From Streptomyces sp. NBC_01571 (GTDB lineage: Bacteria; Actinomycetota; Actinomycetes; Streptomycetales; Streptomycetaceae), in assembly GCF_026339875.1 (NCBI RefSeq), contig NZ_JAPEPZ010000001.1, positions 1,178,001-1,242,000 of the forward strand: a stretch of DNA of 64,000 bases, given 5' to 3'. The notes beneath the pieces are model-generated. The model searched no databases. It worked only from the letters and a program-made list of their open reading frames with translations, and was not told where the DNA came from. The stretch's first letter is position 1. Every line of letters begins with the position of its first letter. This document shows, in pieces, positions 25,433 through 33,124 of this stretch. A program made the position numbers and the translations under genes.

Positions 25433-25812
25433 GTGCCGTGCGGACGCCGGGGAACCATGCGGGAATGGGATCCTCCCGGGCCCCGGAGCGAGGTCGCCGC
25501 ACACGGAACCGGGGCCTCCCTGGAACAGATCGCTGGCACCGCTTGTGCCGGATCGGCCATCGCGCGCTGGCACTTCCCCGGCCGTCGCGCACTATCGGAG
25601 GCCGTGTTCAGCAAGCGGAGTGCGGGCGTCGCGGTGGTGATCGCTGTCCAGGCGGGCAGGGTGCCATTCGTGTCACTTTCGCGTGGGAGAGCCTTGATCA
25701 TCGCGTCGGCGGCGTCGCCGGGCAGGCCGCTCGGACCGGGTCCCCAGCTCTCTACGTGAAGCGACCGAACTGGTCGGCATCGCCCTCCAGACGGCCCCCG
25801 GCGTGCGGGGGG
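25433..25812 (+). pseudogene. TetR-family regulator remnant
   Basis: The frame from about 25470 reads VAAHGTGASLEQIAGTACAG and then SAIARWHFPGRRALSEAVFS, the helix-turn-helix of a TetR regulator, after which it drifts and stops at 25759. A separate frame then gives LREATELVGIALQTAPGVR, as in TetR C-terminal helices. The recognition helix is altered (RWHFPGR instead of the usual YRHFPGR). Frameshifts and loss of most of the ligand domain make it a likely pseudogene. An alternative is a short DNA-binding protein of 108 residues. Confidence 0.55.
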
Positions 25813-26164
25813 GGAGGGCGGCCTACAACTCCTCGCCCCAAACCGGTTCGTGTGCCCCCGCGCGTGGAGGCGTGACCCGTGCGGGTCGTCGGTCTGCAAG
25901 ATGCGAGGAAGCTGTCCCTGCTGGTGTGGGTCGAGTCCACCCCGGCCGTGAACAGTTCATGGCGGATCCGTGGTTCCGCCCCGTGTCAGGGGCGTTGGCG
26001 GTCTCCACCTGGTCCGCCCGCTTGCGCGGATACTCGGACGTGGTCTCCGATCCTCACACGAAGTACGCGTCGCCCCCACGCCGGCGGGGGTAGTTCCCCG
26101 CCGTCGGCTGCCGCGAGGCCTCGGCACCCTTGCCCAACAGTCACCGCGAGAAGGAGCACGACCC
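25813..26164. other. Intergenic stretch upstream of the PIG-L gene
   Basis: 352 bp. Nothing recognised except the ribosome-binding site AAGGAG at 26152-26157 that decides the GTG start of the next gene. Confidence 0.4.
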
Positions 26165-26947
26165 GTGCCCGTATACGCTTCCCCCTCCTCGCCCTCACTA
26201 CTCGGCGTGTTCGCACACCCCGACGACGAAAGTCTCCTCGCTGGAGGCGTCCTCGCCCAACATGCCGCCAGAGGTGCACGCACCAGGGTCATCACCGCTA
26301 CCTGGGCTCCCGGCAGCCACAGGGCAGCCGAGCTGGCTGAGGCACTGACCGTCCTCGGGGCCGGCCCACCACGCCTGCTCGGATACCGCGACGCCCACAA
26401 CGACGCGTCGGCGCCTGAGAGACCCCGATTCTGCGACGCTCCCCTGGACGAGGCCATCGTCCAACTGGTCACACAGCTACGGGAGTTCCGTCCGGACATC
26501 GTGGTCACCCATGACGCCGTCGGTCAGCTGACCGGCCACCCAGACCATCGCCACACCCACCGGGTGGCCCTGCTCGCCGTCCAAGCGGCTGGGCTCGCCC
26601 ACCTCTACCCGGACGCCGGCGAACCCTGGCAGATCCGCGCCCTCTACGCAGCCACCCACCCGCACTCGGGCGTCGACGCCCTGGGGCCGCTACTGACCGA
26701 CGTGGGCAAGACCGTCCTCTCCGTCCCGGACGAGTACGTGACCACAACCGTCGACGTGACACCCTGGGTTGACCAGAAGTGGCGCGCAATCACCTCACAC
26801 CGCGGAGAAGTCGCGCGCGAGCGCTCCCTGCCCGGAATCCTCACCCGCCTACCCGAGGACACCCGCCGCGTGATCATCTCCACCGAGCACTTCACGCGCC
26901 TCTCGCCCCTGCCTATCCCGGGAAATCCGCATCGGCTGACGGCCTGA
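26165..26947 (+). CDS. PIG-L/LmbE-family deacetylase
   Basis: 260 residues from GTG 26165, with AAGGAG 7 nt upstream. The zinc motif AHPDDE comes at residues 17-22 (His18, Asp20, Asp21), and the third ligand is in the GHPDHRHTH segment. LLGYRDAHND and DIVVTHDAVGQLTGHPDHRH are typical for this family. Members deacetylate N-acetylglucosamine-type substrates: GlcNAc-inositol in mycothiol synthesis (MshB), mycothiol conjugates (Mca) or natural-product sugars. Length is slightly below MshB and Mca. No mycothiol synthesis gene is adjacent, so the substrate is open. No signal peptide, hence cytoplasmic. Confidence 0.9.
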   Translation: MPVYASPSSPSLLGVFAHPDDESLLAGGVLAQHAARGARTRVITATWAPGSHRAAELAEALTVLGAGPPRLLGYRDAHNDASAPERPRFCDAPLDEAIVQLVTQLREFRPDIVVTHDAVGQLTGHPDHRHTHRVALLAVQAAGLAHLYPDAGEPWQIRALYAATHPHSGVDALGPLLTDVGKTVLSVPDEYVTTTVDVTPWVDQKWRAITSHRGEVARERSLPGILTRLPEDTRRVIISTEHFTRLSPLPIPGNPHRLTA

Positions 26948-27053
26948 GATTCAGAATTACTCATTACTGGCAAGGCCGCCAGGCAGTAGCCGCACAGATT
27001 CGATCTGAGAAACTCACCTTCCTACGATCCGCGCGATGACCTGCGACCACCGG

Positions 27054-27455
27054 TCAGAGACGACCGTGCGCCGGAACGAGGGTCTCGCACTGATCACACA
27101 GCACTAGGAGGATCCGTCGGCCCTCGCGCAGTGAGCCATCCGCACCACAACGCTCGCAGATGCCTTCACTGCGGTCAGCGAAGGCATCAGTGACAGCATG
27201 GAGGCGTGCGTACTCGGGGTGCGTCCAGTTGCCGCCAGGCTTCCACGGCCGCGGAGACGCCTGGAAGGCCAAAGACCCCAGCTTCTGCTTTATGGCCCCG
27301 AGCTCGTACTCCGGGAACTCCGCAACCACCGCCTCATGGCACTCGAGCACCAACTGCCGCCAGCCAGGTCCCACGTCGATTCCATTCGCAGGGTCCCGGA
27401 AGTGCTGCCGAACCGGGTCCAGTACGTCGCCTGAAGCCGGAGAAGTCCCCGTCAT
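27054..27455 (-). CDS. Small hypothetical protein with zinc-ribbon-like cysteines
   Basis: 133 residues. A helical first part (VRQHFRDPANGIDVGPGWRQ, LVLECHEAVVAEFPEYELGA) leads to a C-terminal segment with two C-x-x-C pairs, ICERCGADG and VLCDQCETLV, 17 residues apart, the layout of a zinc ribbon. The Gly-Trp-Arg and PEY-type motifs recur in small proteins of unknown function in actinomycetes. I do not recognise a named family. No operon partner; it lies beside mobile-element remnants. Function unknown. Confidence 0.7.
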   Translation of the reverse strand: MTGTSPASGDVLDPVRQHFRDPANGIDVGPGWRQLVLECHEAVVAEFPEYELGAIKQKLGSLAFQASPRPWKPGGNWTHPEYARLHAVTDAFADRSEGICERCGADGSLREGRRILLVLCDQCETLVPAHGRL

Positions 27456-27694
27456 CCCGCCCCCTCACGCAGCAATCGTCCCGATCTTACGGGTCCCTGA
27501 TTCGCGCGACGTGGTCCATAAGAGAAGCCCCAGCCGCCGAAGTCGTTTCGCCGCTGTCCGGCGCATGGAGGGCCTCCGGCCTTGAAGTTGGCGGATCCTC
27601 TCAACGGCGCCGAGAGCATCCGGTCCGAGCACGGCGCCGCCCGCCTGGAGAGGTGGCGGGACCTGGGCTGCCGCCTCGGCAACCGTGAACGGAT

Positions 27695-27835
27695 GAGCGG
27701 CACCGCTGGAAGATCGAACGGTCGATCCCTTGGCTCCTCGGCTACCGCCGCCCCACCGTCCGACACGAACGAAAGGGCCCGCACTCCCTCGCCTTACTCG
27801 GCCTGCCCCCCTGGCCTGCTACAGCGGCGTGTTGT
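27695..27835 (+). pseudogene. IS5-type transposase, C-terminal remnant
   Basis: The plus frame reads ERHRWKIERSIPWLLGYRR, then TVRHERKGPHSLALLGL. The HRWKIER(S/T)xxWLxxYRR and RYERK segments are the characteristic end of IS5/IS4-type DDE transposases found in Streptomyces, where the Glu of WKIER is the last catalytic residue. Everything upstream of about 27690 is missing or unreadable, and the true stop is replaced by a readthrough tail. Dead transposase fragment. Confidence 0.7.
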
Positions 27836-27938
27836 GAAAGTACTGGTCACGAGCGGCCTGGCGTACGTGGGCGGCGTCGTTGTCAGTGGTGTCGTACATG
27901 ATCGGCGCGTCAGTACTTCTAGGTGATGGGCAAGCGCC

Positions 27939-28280
27939 ATGCCGATCACGAACCAACAGGTAGCAGGGCACACGTTTCTGCGGCAGATGTATGCGGACTC
28001 GTACTTCCCCGATCATCTCGTCGACCGGGGCAGGGCGATCCTGTTGCGGCTGTGCGAGCGGATTGAGGGTGAGCAGCCGTCGGATCTGGGGGCCCTGTAT
28101 GCGCTAGCCCAGGCCGCAACGGAGGAATTCAACCGTCTGGAGGCGGAGTTCGACGCAGCCGGGAGTGAGATCGAGACGGTTGCGCGCGAAGTGATCGCTG
28201 AGGACTTCTGGTTTGTCGCGTCGGCATACGGGTTCACGGACGCGGATGTAGAGGAGCTGATCGCCACCCGGGAGTGGTGA
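27939..28280 (+). CDS. DUF5713-family protein
   Basis: 113 residues. The sequence runs NQQVAGHTFLRQMYADSYFP, DHLVDRGRAILLRLCERIEG, AATEEFNRLEAEFDAAGSEI and VAREVIAEDFWFVASAYGF, which I recognise as the DUF5713 family. It is an all-helical, acidic cytoplasmic protein with no known function. It is intact although framed by transposase remnants on both sides (IS5-type before, IS256-type after). It may be cargo left from a past insertion or an original resident. Confidence 0.75.
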   Translation: MPITNQQVAGHTFLRQMYADSYFPDHLVDRGRAILLRLCERIEGEQPSDLGALYALAQAATEEFNRLEAEFDAAGSEIETVAREVIAEDFWFVASAYGFTDADVEELIATREW

Positions 28281-28354
28281 GCGACGACCGGAAGGCCGTC
28301 TGCCGGTCAGAGCCATTCGGTGAGGACTGCGATCAGAACGGTTGCCTCGTAGTG

Positions 28355-29193
28355 GCTGCGCGGACTTCGGCAGACAGTTCGCGACATTCCGGGCTTTGTG
28401 GACCCAACACCTTTGATGCCGTGCGGCCGGGAACACCTCGGCGAGCGCCTTCCACAGACCCATCGCTCCGTCGCCAACGACCAGCTCCCGATCGCGCATG
28501 CCTCGTCGGCGGCAGTCGCGCAGCAGGTCGGCCCATGACTCGGTGGACTCTCGCAGCTCCTCGGCCAGGGCGATCAGCTCCTTGGTGCCGTCCGAACGGA
28601 CACCGAGCAGGACCAGGACACAGGAGTGGGTCTGCCCGAGCCGGACCTTCGGGTGCACTCCGTCCGCCCACACGTACACGAAGTCGCGGTCCGAGAGGTC
28701 GCGTTGCTGGAAGGCAGCGTGGTCGTCCCGCCGCTGTTTCGTCAGCCGGGTCACGGTGGCCGGCGACAGGCCGGCCGCGCCGCCAAGGAACTGCTCCAGC
28801 GCGGGCACGAAGTCGCCGCTGGACAGGCCGTGCAGGGAGAGCGGCGGCAGCACCTCGGCGATCTTCGGCGACTTGCGGCACCACGGTGCGAGGATCTTCG
28901 AGGAGAACCGCTTCCATTCGCCGGTCGCCTCGTCCGTCCGGGAGTCGTTCACCCGTGGTGCCCTGACCTCGACCGGTCCGGCGGCGGTGACCACGGTCCG
29001 GGGCTGATGGTGGCCGTTGCGGACCACCAGGTGCCGGCCGTGTTCGTCGGTTTCGGCAGCCAACTCGGCTATGTAATCGTTGACTTCCGGCCTCCAACCC
29101 GGCAGTGAGCATACGACGGGCGCCTTCCCGCACGATCTCGTCAATCAGGGAGCCGGACTGGGTCGAGCCGTCGTCGGTGACTACGCTGACCAC
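28355..29193 (-). pseudogene. IS256 (mutator-type) transposase, frameshifted and truncated
   Basis: The N-terminus from 29193 (GSLIDEIVREGARRMLTAGL, EA) shifts frame by one G near 29100 and continues as EVNDYIAELAAETDEHGRHL, VVRNGHHQPRTVVTAAGPV, SLHGLSSGDFVPALEQFLG, VWADGVHPKVRLGQ, VVGDGAMGLWKALAEVFPAA and RHQRCWVHKARNVANCLPKS. That is the IS256 order, with WADGVH and VVGDGAMG carrying the first two catalytic Asp. Homology stops at about 28355, so the last 120 or so residues with the catalytic Glu are gone. Not active. Confidence 0.85.
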
Positions 29194-29239
29194 GGGCGTG
29201 CCTTCCCGAGCCGCGCGCCAACGCGGGCCTGCTCGGAGA

Positions 29240-29460
29240 CCATCACAGGATCATTCGGGAAGGTAGGCCTTCCGCGTCCTCCGCCGATCCACAGGTTCTG
29301 AGCATTGCTCCGGAGGAGCTTCCAGGTCTTCATTCGCGTGGGGCCATGCTCGACGCGGGCGCGGACCTGCTTGTGTGCGCGGTTGTACTCCTGCTTCCCG
29401 GTGGGCAGTTCCTCGCCCGGCCGCCGACGGTGGGGCGGATACGGGGCCTCAACCCGGGCC
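29240..29460 (-). pseudogene. DDE_Tnp_4/IS5-like transposase remnant
   Basis: The minus frame from about 29460 gives GKQEYNRAHKQVRARVEHGP, then TRMKTWKLLRSNAQNLW. KxxxNRxHxxxRxxVEHxxxRMKxWxxLR is the end of DDE_Tnp_4-type transposases, with the third catalytic acid in VEH. There is no start codon, the conserved continuation is lost and the frame runs on into non-homologous sequence. A third transposase fragment within 2 kb. Confidence 0.65.
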
Positions 29461-29508
29461 CGCGGTCGCGGCGCCCGGCCGGCGAGCCGGACGCCGCGAC
29501 CGCTCAGG

Positions 29509-30276
29509 TCAGGCCGCCGCGGTGACCGCTCCGCCGAGGTGCCGGGCGAAGAACCGGACCGCGCTGTCGACCTCGAACCGAGGCAGTTCCTTGTGCTTGC
29601 CCGAGTTCACGTGCAACGACTTCTCCTTCGAGGCGAAGGCGTCGAACAGCGCGAGACCCTCCTCGCGCGAGATGTGCTCGTCGTCCCACTGCATGTCGTA
29701 CTCGATCGGGATGGTGATCCGCTTCGCCTTCTCGGCCAGGACATCGGGCCAATGCTGACCGAAGACCGCGGCGGTGACCCTGGGTTCGATCGCCACGAAC
29801 GGTACGCCGATGGCGGTGCCCATGTTGATGCCCCAGAAGCCGACCGGCCCGTCGGTGCCGACCTCCGGGAGTTTCTGGAGGGCATCCAGGGTCGCCTGGT
29901 ACTCGGGCACGGCGAGCTCCGCCAAGTGGTCGTTGTAGCGCACGACGATCGGGCCTTCCGGCTCACCCGCCGCCCTCGCCCGGAACAACTCGGTGATTTC
30001 CGCCTCGTCGCGCGCCGTGCGCGGCCGGTCGCCGTGACCGGGCGCGTCGATGACGGCGACGTGGAAGCCGCAGCCGGTCACGAGGCGCTGTGCGCGGCCG
30101 GACATCGCCGGGTGCTTCTTGTGGTTGCCGCCGCCGTGGGCCATCAGGATCAGGGGCGCACGATCGGCCACGTCGGAGGCCGGCGACCAGAGGACGCCGG
30201 GGACGTCGCGCACGGTGAAGTCGCGTTCGAGGATGCCGTTCGACGACGACTCGGTGGTGAACTGCAGAGAGTGCAC
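29509..30276 (-). CDS. Alpha/beta hydrolase with Asn at the nucleophile position
   Basis: 255 residues from GTG 30276 (AAAGG upstream). Fold landmarks are clear: LILMAHGGGNHKKHP (oxyanion region), FHVAVIDAPGHGDRP, VGFWGINMGTAIGVPF at the nucleophile elbow, MQWDDEHISREEG near the catalytic acid, and SGKHKELPRFE for the His. The elbow should be G-x-S-x-G; here it is Gly149-Ile-Asn151-Met-Gly153. Asn (AAC) differs from Ser (AGC) by one base. Either the enzyme is inactive or non-hydrolytic, or the lineage uses another nucleophile. It resembles dienelactone-hydrolase/acyl-esterase types. A short ORF with an excellent ribosome-binding site lies 55 bp upstream and may be its leader. Confidence 0.85.
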   Translation of the reverse strand: MHSLQFTTESSSNGILERDFTVRDVPGVLWSPASDVADRAPLILMAHGGGNHKKHPAMSGRAQRLVTGCGFHVAVIDAPGHGDRPRTARDEAEITELFRARAAGEPEGPIVVRYNDHLAELAVPEYQATLDALQKLPEVGTDGPVGFWGINMGTAIGVPFVAIEPRVTAAVFGQHWPDVLAEKAKRITIPIEYDMQWDDEHISREEGLALFDAFASKEKSLHVNSGKHKELPRFEVDSAVRFFARHLGGAVTAAA

Positions 30277-30331
30277 AGGTGTTGCCTTTCGGGGGGGCCT
30301 TGTTGTCGAGGCGCTCCCGGCGACACCTACG

Positions 30332-30385
30332 TCAGTCACCGGCCGTGACGGCAAGGGGGAGCACCCACACGGATACAGCTCTCAT
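30332..30385 (-). CDS. Possible 17-residue leader peptide
   Basis: The minus strand has AGGAGG at 30394-30399, 8 nt before ATG 30385, opening MRAVSVWVLPLAVTAGD and a TGA at 30332. The ribosome-binding site is the best in this neighbourhood and there is nothing else for it to serve. The peptide ends 55 nt before the alpha/beta hydrolase start. Hence a translated leader controlling the downstream gene, or a small independent peptide. There is no Cys or amino-acid run that would name the attenuating signal. Prediction only. Confidence 0.42.
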   Translation of the reverse strand: MRAVSVWVLPLAVTAGD

Positions 30386-30513
30386 GGGTCTCACCTCCTC
30401 AAACGGTGTCACGGTCGGCTGGAAGCTATCAGAACGATCATCATCCCTCCAGCCCTTTTCCCCCGCCATGTGATCACGACCCCAGACAGGCGCTGCCCCG
30501 GGAACGCGCCCCG

Positions 30514-31167
30514 TCAGGGCGTTTCGGGCTTGCGGGCCAGGAGGCAGGCGTGGGGTCTGTTCACGCGTCCGCCGGGCTCCTGTTCCAGTCTCGCGGTGAC
30601 GACGAGTCCGGCCTGGCCCAGCAGGTCGACCATGCGGTCCAGGGGCAGGAGGTACGACTCGTAGGAGACCGGACGGCCATAGCCGTGGGTCGGCTGCAGC
30701 CGCTCATTGCCGACGTAGTCTCCCCAGAGCAGGTAGCCGCCGGGCGCGAGCGTGCGGTGGAATTCGGCGAACACATCCGGCAGCCACTGTGGGGGTGTGT
30801 GATGGGTGGAGTACCAGGCCAGGATGCCGCCGAGCTCGTCGTCCCTCATCTCCAGCGCGGTCATCGAGCCCTCGGTGAACCGCAGGTTCGGATAGGCGTG
30901 CCGGGCCAGCCCGACCATCTTCGGCGACAGATCGACGCCGAAGACGGGCACCCCCAGCCCGGCCAGGTGCGCCGTCACACGTCCGGGGCCGCACCCCAGG
31001 TCCGCGACCGGCCCCAGAGCGGCCGTCCGCACCAGTTCGGCGAAACCCGCCAGCATCGCGCGTGACAGCGGGTCCATCTCGGCCGGAGGCGGGACGCGTT
31101 CGACGTAATCGGCGGCGACCGTGTCGTACGACTCACGGACGGCGGTCAGAAAGGAAGGCTCAGCCAT
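30514..31167 (-). CDS. Class I SAM-dependent methyltransferase
   Basis: 217 residues. Motif I VADLGCGPGRVTAHLAG (Asp56-x-Gly58-x-Gly60) binds S-adenosylmethionine, followed by VFGVDLSPKMVGLAR with the acidic residue for the ribose, then GSMTALEMRDDELGGILAWY and TLAPGGYLLWGDY (motif post-I region). A Methyltransf_11/25-like core with a C-terminal beta-strand flap. Small-molecule O- or N-methylation is likely; substrate unknown. The start ATG 31167 has a weak AGGG. Same direction as the hydrolase below but 128 bp from the leader, so an independent promoter is more probable. Confidence 0.9.
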   Translation of the reverse strand: MAEPSFLTAVRESYDTVAADYVERVPPPAEMDPLSRAMLAGFAELVRTAALGPVADLGCGPGRVTAHLAGLGVPVFGVDLSPKMVGLARHAYPNLRFTEGSMTALEMRDDELGGILAWYSTHHTPPQWLPDVFAEFHRTLAPGGYLLWGDYVGNERLQPTHGYGRPVSYESYLLPLDRMVDLLGQAGLVVTARLEQEPGGRVNRPHACLLARKPETP

Positions 31168-31344
31168 GCGGGCGACCCTAGACCAGGCAACTGACAGACC
31201 ATGGCGCGACCTTCAGCCGACTTTCAGCCGACCTGCGCGACGTCCACCGCTGCCGACACCCAGTCGTCACACCACCCCGGTGATCGTTCGCGGTGACGGC
31301 ACCAGCCGAGGCGGAGTGAGCACGTGTGGACGGCGCAGCGTCCA

Positions 31345-32232
31345 TCAGCGGACGATGGACACGATCTGGCAGGCGGCTTCGGCGATCTGGCGTTCTCCGC
31401 TGATGCGGGCCCGGGCGAGGGCCGTACCAGGATCGATGCCGCGGGTGCAGAGCCGCCAGGCGGTCTCCGCGTCCAGCCGTACTGACGCGGCCGGCCGGCC
31501 GCGGGGTGCTTCGGCCAGTGACCGGCGGTCCGCGGTGGCGGTCACGGTCCAGGTGCCGACGGCTGGCTCGACGATGACCATCTGGAGTTGTGTCCCGGCG
31601 GGTGCGGGCGTGTGACGCAGTGTGTGGGGCAAGGCCCTCATGAAGGTGTCCAGGACCGTGGAGAGAACGTCGGTCTCCGGGTCGGTGTCCCGGCCGGTGG
31701 CGTGGCGGATCTGCTGGCGGTGGGTCCAGTACTCGGTGAACTCCCGGGCGATGTCCAGCCACTTGGGCGCTGGATCAGCCCCGGCCCAGGACACTCCCAG
31801 GCCCCTGGCGTCGAGGTCGTCGCCCTCGAATTGACGGGCGACCTCGGTCCCGGCCAGTTCCAGGGCCTCGATGAGCTCGGCGGGACGGTGATCGGCGTGG
31901 AGATCGACCCATTCCTGGTTGACCCGGCGGATGAACGCCTCCATCGTCTCTCCGACCGCCTTGGCGCGCTGATGACTCTCTGTGCTCCAGCCGAGGCGGC
32001 CGTGGTAGTCGCCGAGAATGTGGGCGGCGAGATCGCGCACGGTCCAGCCCGGCACCGCGGCCCGGCTCCACTCATTGCGCCGCAGACCGCGTAACAGGTC
32101 GAGGAGCGACGCCGGCTCCGGCCCGAACAGCGGGCGAGCGTCGATCGGCTTGCCCAGCCAGGAGGGGTTGGGCATGTCGTCGGGCTGGAGACTCTGGTCA
32201 AAGCCTGTCAGGCGAGAGGCTCGGTTCTCCAT
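31345..32232 (-). CDS. Maleylpyruvate-isomerase/DinB-like family protein (MDMPI_N type)
   Basis: 295 residues; a Gly/Ala-rich GAGGTGAGGGG stretch precedes ATG 32232. The N-terminal half is a four-helix DinB-like bundle: LLDLLRGLRRNEWSRAAVPG, WTVRDLAAHILGDYHGR and REFTEYWTHRQQIRHATG. This gives the His triad expected for metal (HILGDYH and the EYWTHRQQIR helix). The C-terminal part (about 190-290) fits the SCP2-like/MDMPI C-terminal fold. Known relatives are mycothiol-dependent maleylpyruvate isomerases and many uncharacterised thiol-dependent enzymes. Cytoplasmic; substrate unknown. Confidence 0.8.
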   Translation of the reverse strand: MENRASRLTGFDQSLQPDDMPNPSWLGKPIDARPLFGPEPASLLDLLRGLRRNEWSRAAVPGWTVRDLAAHILGDYHGRLGWSTESHQRAKAVGETMEAFIRRVNQEWVDLHADHRPAELIEALELAGTEVARQFEGDDLDARGLGVSWAGADPAPKWLDIAREFTEYWTHRQQIRHATGRDTDPETDVLSTVLDTFMRALPHTLRHTPAPAGTQLQMVIVEPAVGTWTVTATADRRSLAEAPRGRPAASVRLDAETAWRLCTRGIDPGTALARARISGERQIAEAACQIVSIVR

Positions 32233-32420
32233 CGAACACCCCTCACCTCACGAGGCGCCAGACGAGAAGGACGTCGAGCTCATCTTCCGCTGAGGCGGCG
32301 CGCGGAGAGCATCCCACTCCTGCGACGTCCGCGGACGACGTCGCAGCGGAGGCTTCGGATCGAGCAGGCAACGTCACCCGGGTGAGCTCCGTGCTTCACT
32401 TCACGTGCCGTCGACGGACG

Positions 32421-33041
32421 TTACCGGCGCTTCGGCTCGAGGGCGGGGCGCAGCGCGTCGACGATCAGGTCGAGGAGCTGTTCGGCCCTGTCCTGCGCGT
32501 CGATCGCCGCGGTCGAGAGGAACACGCCGAGGAGCATCATCGTGACGTCCTCGGGATCGACGTCCGAGCGCAGCGAACCTGCCTCCGCCCCGCTGCGCAG
32601 CATCATGGCGATGACGGCCGTGACGCGTTCCCGCGTCGCGGGCGTGGCGATGCTGCCCGACGCCCAGCCTGCGCGCAGCGTATCGGACATGCCGCGCTTG
32701 ATCTTGAAGAACGCCGCGTACCGAGTCATCCAGGCACGCAGTGCGACCGCGGGCTCAAACTCGCCGAGGAGCACCGTCGCACTGGACACCACCTCGTCGA
32801 GCTCCGCGGCGTACACGGCTTCCACGAGTGCCTCACGAGTGGGGAAGTGCCGGTACAGCGTGCCGATCCCGACGCCGGCCGCACGGGCGATCGCGTCCAG
32901 CGGCACGGCCTCCGATGTCGCCGCGAAGGCGTCCCGGGCGGCGGCGAGGAGTCTGTCGCGGTTCCGCCGTGCGTCGGCGCGTGCCGGCCGGTCCGGGGCA
33001 GCCGCACTGCGGTCTGTGGGCGTGGTCTCACTCTCAGACAA
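32421..33041 (-). CDS. TetR-family repressor, divergent to aldo-keto reductase
   Basis: 206 residues with a TTG start at 33041, the only in-frame start placed after the GGAGG ribosome-binding site; that site lies inside an operator-like palindrome. The N-terminal HTH is NRDRLLAAARDAFAATSEAV, PLDAIARAAGVGIGTLYRHF, PTREALVEAVY, the standard TetR pattern. The ligand domain (about 80-200) is helical and contains SDTLRAGWASGSIATPATRE. It faces the aldo-keto reductase gene over 83 bp containing two matching palindromes, the common repressor/oxidoreductase pair in actinomycetes, so it most likely represses both genes until an electrophile or carbonyl ligand binds. Confidence 0.92.
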   Translation of the reverse strand: MSESETTPTDRSAAAPDRPARADARRNRDRLLAAARDAFAATSEAVPLDAIARAAGVGIGTLYRHFPTREALVEAVYAAELDEVVSSATVLLGEFEPAVALRAWMTRYAAFFKIKRGMSDTLRAGWASGSIATPATRERVTAVIAMMLRSGAEAGSLRSDVDPEDVTMMLLGVFLSTAAIDAQDRAEQLLDLIVDALRPALEPKRR

Positions 33042-33043
33042 AA

Positions 33044-33056
33044 CGGAGGACCTCCG
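33044..33056. promoter_or_regulatory. Palindromic operator 1 of the TetR/AKR divergon
   Basis: CGGAG-GAC-CTCCG, a 13-bp palindrome with 3-nt spacer directly before the tetR start codon, overlapping its ribosome-binding site. It matches operator 2 in both half-sites. Confidence 0.65.
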
Positions 33057-33078
33057 GTTAGTGCTACGGTGAACGAAA

Positions 33079-33091
33079 CGGAGTTACTCCG
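33079..33091. promoter_or_regulatory. Palindromic operator 2 of the TetR/AKR divergon
   Basis: CGGAG-TTA-CTCCG, same half-sites and spacer length as operator 1, centred 35 bp from it. Two copies of CGGAG-N3-CTCCG in 50 bp strongly suggest TetR dimer sites. Confidence 0.65.
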
Positions 33092-33124
33092 CTTCGTCCA
33101 TGGTCCCACCGAAGGAGAGCGCAC

